A stretch of 64,000 nt of DNA, taken from NCBI GenBank assembly GCA_001643675.2, contig LSRY02000040.1:276001-340000 (forward strand), written 5' to 3'. This DNA is from Monocercomonoides exilis. Taxonomy: Eukaryota > Preaxostyla > Oxymonadida > Polymastigidae. The translations under genes were made by a program, and so were the position numbers. This document shows, piece after piece, positions 11,320 to 21,125 of this stretch (positions are counted from its first letter, which is position 1; every line of letters starts with the position of its first letter). The notes beneath the pieces are model-generated. The model did no database searches. It was not told the origin of the DNA and saw only the letters and a list, made by a program, of their open reading frames with translations.

Positions 11320-12855
11320 TTAGTTTACAATAATTGAAGCGAAATCCGAATGTGAGTGTTTTGAGAAGCTGAGATAAAAATGAAAGTGCAAAAGTTGAAG
11401 CTGATAAAAAAGATGAAGAGGAAGTAGGAAAAACTGGATAAGGAACAGAAGAAGATGGAAGGAAATGTTTGTTGATTTTCATTTCCTTTTGAGAAACAAA
11501 TCAAGTGAATGATCACTCTATTATATATCTGGAATTTCTCTTTCTCTTTCTCTTTCCAATAGACAAACCCTTTCTTCTTCTTTATAAACATTCAAGCTGT
11601 TTTCTTTTTTCTTATCTTCTGCCAATGGAATGATCAATGGCAACATAATTCTGTGTTTAACCTTTAAGTTAACAAAAAAAATATGGTTAATGTTTTTATT
11701 CAAAAAATGTTTTATTTGTCAAAAAACAAAGTTACAGTTGATGTTTTGAAAAGAAAACATTCTGTTTTGTTATTTGAGAAGAAATACTTTGTTTGGGAGT
11801 ATTTCCTGGATTCAATTAATTTTAAATTTTCGTGCTGAATCTTTCACTTGGAATTCGTTTATCTTCTTTTTTTTCAGTAAATAATCATAAACCAAACTAT
11901 CCAAAAATAGTTGATTTGCTTCGTCTTTGCAGTAAGTTGGTTTTGAAGAATGTGATAATTAGTGAGACAACAAGTAACAAAAAAATCCTCTCCGATTTTT
12001 TCAACATCGAAAGGCCAAGGATGACGAAATACAGAGAATAATGTCTTAAGTTTTCCGAAAAAACGTTCAACAATAACCCTTTTTAACGAAACTTTCTTTG
12101 TTCCAACTGGTTTGCTAATGATCGCCCCCAGCTCGCGTATCTCACACACATAAGCAGAATCTGCGAGTATTTTCGATCCTTCCATTTTGTTCTGGAACTT
12201 TGGATTGTGCTCTTTTTACACGCTGTAATCGTGTGTTGAACCTGTATAAACCTTGCTTGTTGTGCTCGCTGTGCCCGTCCTTGGATTAACTCCCACTTCC
12301 ACTTTAACGCAATTGAAATGATGTTTTCCACTATTGAACTTCTTCCCTTCCTTCAGTTTTCCAACTGGTTTGCAAATAGGAATCACTGTGCAATCCAGCA
12401 CAATTCCAACATCCTTCATTTCTTCCAACCTGTCTTTGCGAAATGTTAGGAATAAATATGCCAACAGGTGTTTGAAAGAAGATGTTATTGAATGAACAAT
12501 CTGTTAGTCGCACTCTGAGAATCGTATAAAGGCGAAGCAATCGAATAGGTTAGTGTTGGAGAACTATGATCCAAAAAATTCAGAAGCAAAAACAAATGCT
12601 CCTCCAAAGCGTTAATTGCTCTGTCTCTTCCATGGTGCTGAGGAGATTCTTTTTGCAGTAGTGACAACAAGAGATAGAATTCATTTCTTGAAAACCATGA
12701 TAATCGAAAAAAAAATGAGATGAATCTTCATGTTTTTCGTAAGTTGTTTCAATGATAGAACTGTGAACATTTTTTGTTTTAATTTGCAGAGTTTTCTGCA
12801 AAACATTACGTTTTTCAACACTTTCCAGAATGCTTTCAATGTTAATTTGAGACAT
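11320..12855 (-). pseudogene. Harbinger/DDE_4-type transposase, copy A (frameshifted)
   Basis: The start is the ATG at 12855 (MSQINIESILESVEKRN), which aligns with the start of copies B, C, D and 1. The frame then shifts twice (near 12700 and 12470). The catalytic core is readable: VLDCTVIP (first Asp), GKHHFNCVKVEVGVNP, GSTHDYSV, LADSAYV (second Asp) and RVIVERFFGKLKTLF (Glu). After LTNYHILQN the usual C-terminal helices are lost. An acidic, then Ser-rich, tail is still recognisable at 11330-11650, as in the other copies. The product would cut and rejoin transposon ends; this copy cannot. Confidence 0.8.
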
Positions 12856-12869
12856 TATTTTCACTTCAG

Positions 12870-13685
12870 AAAAGTTTTATTGACAATAATTCTCATTCAT
12901 TGATGTTTTTTTTGAAAAATCGATTTCCCAACATTTCATTTATTGGTTGTGAGAAATTCAATACGGTATTTTCTGCATCGAATTCGAATTTTTAAAAACT
13001 TTTGTGAAAAAGATTCAACAAATAAAAATTGAATAGAGCAAAACGTCAAAGGTCTTTGAGAACTTTGTTAAAATTATCACTTCCGCACCAAATTGATTGA
13101 AAAAATTCGTTTGTTGTGTGACTTTTTGAATGTTTCTCACTCAAATATGTATTTTCTCAATATTTTTCCTGGCAACTTTAGGATATTCATATTTTTTTTT
13201 CATTTTGTGATCTGTGATATGAAATTTTTTTGTTTCGTAAATTAATTCCCCATTAAATTGAGTAAGGTTTTAACATTTTGTTGGTATGTTTATTATATGT
13301 AATTTAAACTTTTTTTGATAAGTTTTTTGAGTTTTGTTTTATTTTTGAACAGTGCATTTGAATCATGTTTTTATGCAATTTTTACGAGTGTAAATAACTT
13401 TTAACCATTTTTAACTGTATTTTTCATATATTTAGTACAATTTTGAAAGTTCTAATTGTTTTAATAATATTTTTTTTACAAATTCACTCATTTCATATTT
13501 TTATTTTTTGTTTTGAGAATCAATAATGAAATAAAGTTATTCAATAAAAATTTCTTGAATTTTTATTTATGTTTTATATCAATTTATTTTAAAAAAACTT
13601 GTCAATTATTAAATGATATTCTATTTAAAAAAAATGAAAATTAAGTGAATTGAAAAATAAAAAACTATAAAAAAACAAAATGTTT
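12870..13685. other. AT-rich spacer, no gene seen
   Basis: This is noncoding sequence upstream of copy A and downstream of copy B, probably the outer parts of the two elements. I could not find clear terminal repeats for either copy. Confidence 0.4.
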
Positions 13686-13689
13686 TTGA

Positions 13690-15198
13690 CTCAGCAAGCT
13701 CTGAAAAGGAGTTTTGTTGACTCTTTTTTCATTCGTTGTGGAACTGGGAAAAGAAGCGGAAGTGAACGATGATGTTGATTAAGGTTACTGCAGACGAAGA
13801 GATCTTTATTAATTTGGGATGTGTCAATCTTGTGGACAATCAGCAATTTCTGTTTTTTTTTCCATTTTTGTCTCTCTCATTTATTTTTATTCAATCACTT
13901 CTATCTTTTTCTTCAACAGATTTTTTTTTCGTTTCATTTTCTTCATTTCTTCTTCATTTTCTTCTTTTTCTACTTCATTTTCTGACTGCAGGGAATGAGA
14001 ATCGCCTTATAAACACAGTTATGGCAATATTCAAATGAAACCTAGTGTTCTTAACATCATAAACATTAATATGGGTTGAAAAATAAAATCACTCTTATAT
14101 CTTTGCAAGCAAAGATGAAACATTGTGAGTCAGTGGTAAGTCCGGGTTCAGTGTGGTTTTCAGTTTTGCTCTGTATTTTTCATTGGTCACTTTTCTTGCT
14201 CTTTGTCGATTTAAAAAGTGAATGTGCAAGTTATTGACAAACCTTCGATTTGCTTCAGAATCCTTCTCAGTCAGTGGGTTTTTCAGGATGTGAAAATTCG
14301 TCAAACAGCATGCAATTGAAAAATTCTACGCCACTCTTTCCACTTCAAATGCCCATGGATGCCTGAAAACTGAAAAAAGTGTCTTCAACCTCCCAAAAAT
14401 TCACTCGAAAATTACTCTTATGGATGCCAATTCTGGTGTTCCGACAGGTTTTGAGATAATTGCACACAATTCTAGACTTGCTCAAATGCAAGCTGAGTCA
14501 GCAAGAATCTTTGCTCCTCCCAATTGACCCTCAAATTGAGGTAAATGGTCTTTAAAAAGGACAAAATCATGTGTTGACCCTGTTTGAACTGAACTGATGG
14601 TACAAGCAGTACAAATTCGAGGATTAACACCAACTTCCACATTCACACAGTAAATATGATGTTTTCCACTATAAAATATCTTTCCATATTCAAACCTCCC
14701 ACCTGGTCGATTTATTGGAATAACTGTTCAATCCAAAACAAGACCCACCTCCTTCATTCCTTCAAGACGATCTGGTCGAAAAGTGAGAAATAAATAAGTC
14801 AAGGACAATCTGATGTCTGCAGCAATACTGTGAAGAAGACGAATTGTTGCATTTTGAGTATCATAAAAAGAAGTTGAAAATATGAATGTGAGTGTAGTGG
14901 ATCCGTGATTAGGAAAAGTGAGTAATAGAAAAAGTTGATAAGAAAAATTGTTCATTTCCTTTTCTTTTCCTCAGTGAAGAGGAATTTCTTTTTGAAGAAG
15001 AAGAAAAAGAAATAAATCGAACTCAACTCGAGCGAAGCCAGTACATCTTAAAAAATCAGTTGGCATGTTGTTTAAAATATTCAAAGCTCTCTCAATGATT
15101 GATGTGGAATTTTTTGTTTTTTTGACAGCAGGAGAAGCAGGCATTTTATTTCTTTCTTCAATTCTCTCCAAAACATTCAAAAGAGAAGAATTAAACAT
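13690..15198 (-). pseudogene. Harbinger/DDE_4-type transposase, copy B (nonsense codons, no frameshift in the core)
   Basis: The start is the ATG at 15198. Unlike copy A, the reading frame is unbroken by indels from 15198 to 14095, yet it holds five stops. By alignment to other copies these replace Arg (PLH-stop-GKEK), Cys (VLD-stop-TVIP), Gly (SACI-stop-A), Arg (VIFE-stop-IFGRLK) and an acidic residue (ERVA-stop-NFS). Four are TGA and one is TAG. The core motifs GKHHIYCVNVEVGVNP, GSTHDF, ILADSA and FGRLKTLFSVFRHPW are clear. A diverged intron separates it from an acidic then Ser-rich tail that ends FQSLLSQK near 13690, matching the tail of copy 1. Confidence 0.8.
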
Positions 15199-15410
15199 AG
15201 ATAGAAACAGTTAGAAAATGATAACAACAAACACACACTTTAAATTTCAATCTTTTGTGTGATAAAAAAAGTACCAATGATTTCAAACAATGGACGTGAT
15301 GAAATCACATTGGAACTTTGTCGATCTTTTTGGAATGATATCAAACTCATACTAAATAGTTAATGTCGATACGATATAACTGAATAAATATGCACAAGTT
15401 GTTGTTGAAG

Positions 15411-16094
15411 TCTCAAATCTGGCTGGGGAGTTTAGCAGGTCCAGTGATCATTTTTCAAAAAATTTTCATTTTTTTCATTGAAAAATTATGTTCTTAATTT
15501 GAAATAAAATTACGTTATATTGCACGCAAATATGAATGTTTGAGTGGAGTTTCCGTTTCTCATCATTTAATGATTCGGTGATTAAAAAATTATTAATGAT
15601 CAAAAAAATTTTTCAATGAAAAAATTTTTTAATTTTGAAAAAGGATAACTTCCAATTTTCGTCAGCATTTTTGTTGAATGCACACAAGTGCTATTCATTC
15701 ATACGAGTTTCCAAATTTCCTCGATAAATTAACAAATAGAAAAATTATTCAAACGATAAAAATTTTGAATCAATAAAATATCGAGGAAATTTGGAAACTC
15801 GTATGAATGAATAGCACTTGTGTGCATTCAACAAAAATGCTGACGAAAATTGGAAGTTATCCTTTTTCAAAATTAAAAAATTTTTTCATTGAAAAATTTT
15901 TTTGATCATTAATAATTTTTTAATCACCGAATCATTAAATGATGAGAAACGGAAACTCCACTCAAACATTCATATTTGCGTGCAATATAACGTAATTTTA
16001 TTTCAAATTAAGAACATAATTTTTCAATGAAAAAAATGAAAATTTTTTGAAAAATGATCACTGGACCTGCTAAACTCCCCAGCCAGATTTGAGA
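15411..16094. repeat. 684-bp near-perfect hairpin (foldback element)
   Basis: Arms 15411-15726 and 15779-16094 are inverted copies of 316 bp with no mismatch that I noticed, separated by about 52 bp of loop. The outer ends read TCTCAAATCTGGCTGGGG. There is no coding capacity, and I see no obvious target duplication. It lies between Harbinger copy B and the surface-protein pseudogene. It would extrude as a long cruciform or form a long hairpin RNA if transcribed. Confidence 0.9.
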
Positions 16095-16365
16095 TCCTAA
16101 CAATTTTATTGGAACTTAAACGATATGGCCATATCATAAAGTAATGAAAATGTCAAAACATTATAAGATCATTCTTTTATTTTGCGTTTAATTCATAACG
16201 GTTGTTATTTTCTCACGAAGAGTTGTATCACGGATTTATGAAAATGTTGTTTGTTGTTCTATTTTATTTTTTATTTCAATTAAATATGAATAACGTGTCA
16301 AATATATGCAGCATGAAGATATGTTTTGTATTATTGTTTCTTGGATGTTTTTTTGGCATAGATGT
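16095..16365. other. spacer with short frames
   Basis: AT-rich; a short Phe/Leu-rich frame runs through 16202-16405 without recognisable domains. Confidence 0.3.
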
Positions 16366-16545
16366 AAATTGCACAACTTTCAGTTTGAATTTTTTCCATA
16401 TTTGAATATAATATCGTTAATCCACACAATTTATATAAGCGATTCAAGGAGGGAAATTGCGAAATTCGATCATGAAATTTCACTCGATTTTAATAATTTA
16501 TCATAAATCCCATAATCAATTTTTTCATTTGGTTCAAAACTATTT
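16366..16545 (+). repeat. dispersed 180-bp repeat (inverted partner at 28112-28295)
   Basis: From CTTTCAGTTTGAATTTTTTC to CATAATCAATTTTTT the sequence matches the reverse complement of 28112-28295 at almost every base. It is noncoding and of unknown type. Confidence 0.7.
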
Positions 16546-16669
16546 TTTGTATATTAATTTCCGAGTAATTCAAAATATGCAAATTTTTATTAATATTGTT
16601 AGTGGAAACACAAGCTTTGTTGTAATCATTATTTTGATATATATTCATTAAAGCGTATTGTGCTGCTAG

Positions 16670-17485
16670 GCGGATCTGGATGATAAGAAGAGGATTACAT
16701 GATTTTTATGTTGGCAAACCAAACAAGGCAGAAAGTTATTTTATCTCCAAAAGACGTATATTTTGTCACAATCGCAATTGTCTTTGAAATGGTGGTGGGA
16801 TGATGCTGCATCTGACTGTGGTTCACACGACTTCTCAATAAATTCCGTTGGCTTTTCAGATTGCACTGAAAATTCGAGTGAAAATAATCTGTTTGTGAAT
16901 GGAAGCAATTCTGCAAGCTGGGGAACAACAACGTCAACGTTGAAAAATATACAGAGCATTTCAACATTAAAGGAACTGGTGGGAATTAACCGGAGTGGCT
17001 CATCAATAGGACAATTCCCGCTGAATGTGTTTCTGGACACAATATCCTGAGCTGTGCATGTTGGTAAGGGGAAGGATGGGCTTGGTGGATACGACTCTTG
17101 GTTTTGTGGGTTCGATTATTATCCTTGTACAACCATCACACACACTGCACGAACGCGATTTTCAGAGTGAAATAAAAAAATAGAGTTAGATCCAGAATTC
17201 GTGCTTGCTGAAAAAGTTGCCATGGATGAAGCCTATGTGTGGGAAATTTCATGCACCACAAAAAGGACTGCAATCGAGGTGAACTTTCCAACCACTTTTG
17301 AATCTGAAAACTTCTTGATCGAAATGCTAAACAGATGCCCCATTAAAAAGACAAAATTTCGCATTCCATTTGTTCTATCCAGTGCATCAACGATGTTTTT
17401 GGCACACTCCACATAATTCAATATCACAGACTGCTCGGTTTCTAGTTCGCCAGACAGTATTGTTAGTTAATCGATTCGATACAGC
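16670..17485 (+). pseudogene. surface-protein family pseudogene, 5' part (split by insertion)
   Basis: One plus-strand frame runs from about 16670 to 17485 and continues after the insertion at 21126. Visible motifs are GSNSASWGTT, STLKELVGINRSG, FPLNVFLD and a Cys-containing WFCGFDYYPCTTIT box followed by a Ser/Thr-rich beta-type segment. I recognise this style from large Preaxostyla surface proteins with repeat-rich, right-handed beta-helix-like ectodomains, which is recall only. In-frame stops are at 16700, 17048, 17168 (TGA), 17414 and 17468 (TAA). The copy has no start codon or signal peptide that I can defend, because its 5' end runs into repeat DNA. The insertion begins right after GATACAGC at 17478-17485. 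Confidence 0.65.
17478..17485 (+). repeat. target-site duplication, left copy (GATACAGC)
   Basis: The eight bases are identical to 21118-21125. Only one copy is needed to keep the host frame open, as expected for a duplication made at insertion. Confidence 0.85.
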
Positions 17486-17831
17486 GGCATAGGTGTATTT
17501 AAGGTACATTCCCAATACTTGGTTATTCTTAAAACATTATAATAAATAAAAAGAACATTTAATAATTAAACATTTGTATGGACTGAAATTTTGAAATTCT
17601 TTTAGATCCTTGAGAAAAATTTATTTTTAAAAATCACCCATAAATATGAGTATTTTTTCAAAATTTTAATAAAAATTGATAATTTTGAAACAAAAAGCAG
17701 ATGAAATGTTATTAATAATGGTATTGTCCTATTTTAATTATAAAAATTTGAGAAATAAAACATAAAAAAATATAAATTATAAAATTAATAAAAATTTGAT
17801 CAATCCCACAATTAAAATTTTAATATCCAAA
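17486..17831 (+). repeat. left long TIR of the gene-capturing element
   Basis: It matches the reverse complement of 20771-21117 with few differences and includes GGTTATTCTTAAAACATT and ATTTTAATATCCAAA as inner landmarks. Confidence 0.9.
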
Positions 17832-17837
17832 TAATAA

Positions 17838-18357
17838 GAATTTGCTTTATATTATCATACATTGAAACCCTGTTAAAGACTTATAAAAAAATTATAAATA
17901 TGTATATTATCTTAAAATATACGTTGGTATTTTATTTTGAATACATTCTATTTTTGGTGTTCATGAATGATTCATTATTTCTTTAAATATAGATATATAT
18001 AATAAGAAATGAAAATATTGTTATATGTTTTATGTCTTATTGAACTTTCATGGTAATATTGCAATGAATATATCGTCTCGTTCTTTGCAATTAGTGAACT
18101 TTATGTTGTTTTTTCTTTTCATTAATCGTTTCGTAATTCGTTAGTTTCATTTTTCAAAAGCAGTGAAAAATAATGTTTGCATTCACTAAATGATATTTTA
18201 TACACGAAGATAATTACATGTTTGTTTTTGATGGTGCAATAAAAATTATATTTGTTTATAACTAAAATCAATCAGCAAAATTTTAATTTATTCAACAAGA
18301 AAAAGAAAAACCAATATTTGTCAAAAAGTTTTTCAATAAATGAGTCGTAAAAAACGA
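17838..18357. other. noncoding interior of the gene-capturing element
   Basis: This is AT-rich sequence between the left TIR and the stop codon of the captured gene. No coding frame or RNA is recognisable. Confidence 0.4.
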
Positions 18358-20217
18358 TCAATTGCTGTCAGCATAAGAATTTGATATTATTTTCTTTATC
18401 AATTTCTTCACTTCACGTAAAGTGAGTCTGCTATCTGGCTCATCTCCGCACATCCTCTCCATCAGCTCAACTAGATCTTCTCCTTCGATTCCTTCTGTCA
18501 GTGGTCGCACTCCATCCCTCATCATCTTCTGTGCTTCTTCTGCTTCACACTCGCTCAATGGAACTTCTCCTGTTGTCATTTCATGAAGAATCAGACAAAG
18601 TGTAAAAACAACTGCTTTTTCTATTCCCTCATCTCCTGCTCCATCTTCTGGTACCTGCCATCGTTTCATTTCATCCCTCTGCTTCTCATCTTTCAATTCC
18701 TCTGTCAAAACAAATATTCCCCTTCCATTTGCCCCTCCTTTCTCAATAAAAATAGAATACGGACACAGCTGCCTTGCCATCATTTCCACCCTTTCGTCTT
18801 CAACTGAAATCAAATGCTCAATTCTCTCTGCAACTGCCAACACCACCTCCTTTCCATCAATAACATCCATCGCTCTTATTCCCAGAGTGAAATTTCCTTG
18901 AACGGAATGAATCATCGAGTATAATGTTTTGATGTTCTTTTTCTCTTTCTCTCGAAATGGTTTCTTCGCTGATATTACGTTGAATGAATTATTCTGATGA
19001 ACTCCAGAAACAGAATCATTCTCAGAAAATGGTAATGGAGATTCCAAATCTGGAAGATCATTTTCGTTCAGAATTTCATCGTTGCTCATCGAAGGAGGAT
19101 CTGGAAGATCTTCTTCATCGTTGTCAATCAGAAGTGGAATTTGGCTTGTCATCCCTTCCAGCAATGTGGATGGCATGTCGCTCATCTCAAAGCTTCTTCC
19201 ATTGTTTTCCCTTCTTCTCCTCTCAATCTTCCCCATTATCTGCTCATTTTCCAATATTTCTTTCTCAACTTTCTTTTCGGCTTCCCTCAGTTTCTTTCGC
19301 AGAAGCACAAGAACCGCAACAAACAAAGCAACAAAAATCAACAGAACAATAATGCACCCAATAAAGGCAAATAAGCTCCATTCAATTTTTTCCTCTCCTA
19401 TTGATATTCTTTTATCTCATTTTGGTTCAGAATCACTTGCATTCTTCAGAATGAATGAATTTGTTAAAGAAGGATTATCAGTAACTCCGAATAGGATATG
19501 CACACTCACTTCTATTTCATCTACACAACTACCGATTAGATTTTTTACCACACTTCCTTCAGCTTCTCTTTCTGATTAGAATTTATTTGAATCAAAATCA
19601 TAATTTTCAATCTCTGACTATTCTCCCTTTCTCTTCACAACTGAGAATGACAGATTGCACGGAACAAAAAGAAATCCTTTGAATGTCAGCTTCATTCTGT
19701 CTGTCTCTTCTTTTGCTTCCACACTTTCCAGAACTGGAATAAAGAACGATGAATCCCTCTCAGAAATAATCCCTTCAAAACTGTACCCTTCATTCAACAT
19801 CCAAAGTGATGTATTTCTCTCCGATCCATCTCCACCTTTCAAACTCATCACTTTCAATATTCCTGAATCAGAGCAGATGATGTTTCTTCTCAATGACGGA
19901 TATCCTTCAATCGATGGATTATTGTTCTCAAATCTTCCATCATTAACAGTCATTTCCCCTCCACTCATTTTGACTCCACCTTCTGGTGTATTTGATATTG
20001 TTGTATCTTTCACTATCACAGAACTCTTCACAATATCCACAAGAGATCCATCCCATCTGCATATCTCTTCTTTCTCGTTCAAATATTGCTCATTTCTTTC
20101 TTTTGAATTCCCATCGAAAAGGCAACTATCCATTTTTACGTCTAAACAATTCTCCAATTTCAGCAATTTTCCTTTTGTGGTTTTTGAACTGATTTTACTT
20201 ATTGTGCAATTTACTTA
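18358..20217 (-). pseudogene. captured 3' part of a membrane pseudokinase surface protein
   Basis: One minus-strand frame of about 620 codons runs from 20217 to a TGA at 18358-18360 without frameshift. It has in-frame TAA (20215), TAG (19618), TAA (19576) and TGA (19417). In order it shows a Cys/Ser/Asp-rich ectodomain end (with MDSCLFDGNSKERN and EEICRWDGSLVDIV), a single membrane span (LFAFIGCIIVLLIFVALFVA, near 19300-19380), a basic stop-transfer (LLRKKLREAEKK), an acidic linker, and a degenerate kinase-like C-lobe. The C-lobe motifs are RWQVPE in place of APE, then VVFTLCLILHEMTTGEVPLSE and a Leu-rich C-terminal helix region. I see no HRD or DFG catalytic motif, so it would be a pseudokinase. 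Function in cell-surface sensing is only inferred. It lies wholly between the long TIRs. Confidence 0.75.
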
Positions 20218-20770
20218 ATGTGCTGTCCTCATAAAATAAAATGTTTAAATCTAATAATTTCACTGATCAAAGATAATCTGTTGAAGGGATCAAAATAACT
20301 ATCTTCTTTAACATTTTCTCAGAGACTGCAGAATTTCAAATAAAAAAATGCGAAATGTAATCTCAAATTTTCTTCACAGCCAAATATGCTACTCACTTCT
20401 CCTCTGAAATGAAACAGCAAAAGTATTGGCTTTTATTTCGTTTTCAACGTTCAACATTGATTCTGAAAAATATAAATAAAAAAATAATGCAATTCGTTAA
20501 AATATTCTAAAAATAAGTTAATTAATTGGAATTCAAACTTCGTTGGCCTCACCAGCGTTTCTTTATTCAATGTCATCATGGTTTAATAAGAATATCCTCC
20601 AACTACACAAAAACAATCAGCTTAAAAATCATAATCAAAAATAATAAAGAATTGAATGAAATGTTAATAATCATTCAGCGCAAACTTTAAAACTACATTT
20701 ATATATATGATTTGTTATAGGTTCGCAAGCGGTGGTTCAATTCAAAACGAAAGAAACTTATTTCTTATCT
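20218..20770. other. noncoding interior of the gene-capturing element, right side
   Basis: The sequence is AT-rich with no sustained frame. The homology to the surface-protein frame stops near 20250. Confidence 0.4.
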
Positions 20771-21117
20771 TTTGGATATTAAAATTTTAATTGTGGGATT
20801 GATCAAATTTTTATTAATTTTATAATTTATATTTTTTTATGTTTTATTTCTCAAATTTTTATAATTAAAATAGGACAATACCATTATTAATAACATTTCA
20901 TCTGCTTTTTGTTTCAAAATTATCAATTTTTATTAAAATTTTGAAAAAATACTCATATTTATGGGTGATTTTTAAAAATAAATTTTTCTCAAGGATCTAA
21001 AAGAATTTCAAAATTTCAGTCCATACAAATGTTTAATTATTAAATGTTCTTTTTATTTATTATAATGTTTTAAAGAATAACCAAGTATTGGGAATGTACC
21101 TTAAATACACCTATGCA
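20771..21117 (-). repeat. right long TIR of the gene-capturing element
   Basis: This is the reverse-complement partner of 17486-17831. It ends at TGCATAGG (minus-strand reading), next to the second GATACAGC. Confidence 0.9.
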
Positions 21118-21125
21118 GATACAGC
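21118..21125 (+). repeat. target-site duplication, right copy (GATACAGC)
   Basis: The sequence is identical to 17478-17485. The next codons, Phe-Gly-Asn-Ala, resume the host reading frame. Confidence 0.85.

Larger units (their letters stand above)
17486..21117. mobile_element. 3.6-kb gene-capturing transposon-like element (Pack-MULE-like)
   Basis: The element is bounded by about 346-bp near-identical inverted repeats (17486-17831 and 20771-21117) starting GCATAGGTGTATTTAAGG. It is flanked by an 8-bp direct repeat, GATACAGC (17478-17485 and 21118-21125). Removing the element plus one duplication (3,640 bp) joins the two halves of the surrounding pseudogene in the same reading frame. Long TIRs with an 8-10 bp target duplication and captured host sequence are the hallmarks of Pack-MULEs. 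Merlin, hAT and P elements also make 8-bp duplications but usually have short TIRs. No transposase is present, so it is non-autonomous. The cargo is the minus-strand surface-protein fragment at 18358-20217. Confidence 0.85.

Noticed and set aside
18583-20218. Plus-strand frames opposite the captured pseudokinase gene
   Set aside because: They are shadows: the minus strand has the membrane span, conserved motifs and coding-type composition.
17486-21117. Simple inversion of the 3' half of the same surface-protein gene between pre-existing repeats
   Set aside because: The flanking 8-bp duplication and exact frame restoration on removal fit insertion better, and re-inverting the segment would place the C-terminal part before the ectodomain.
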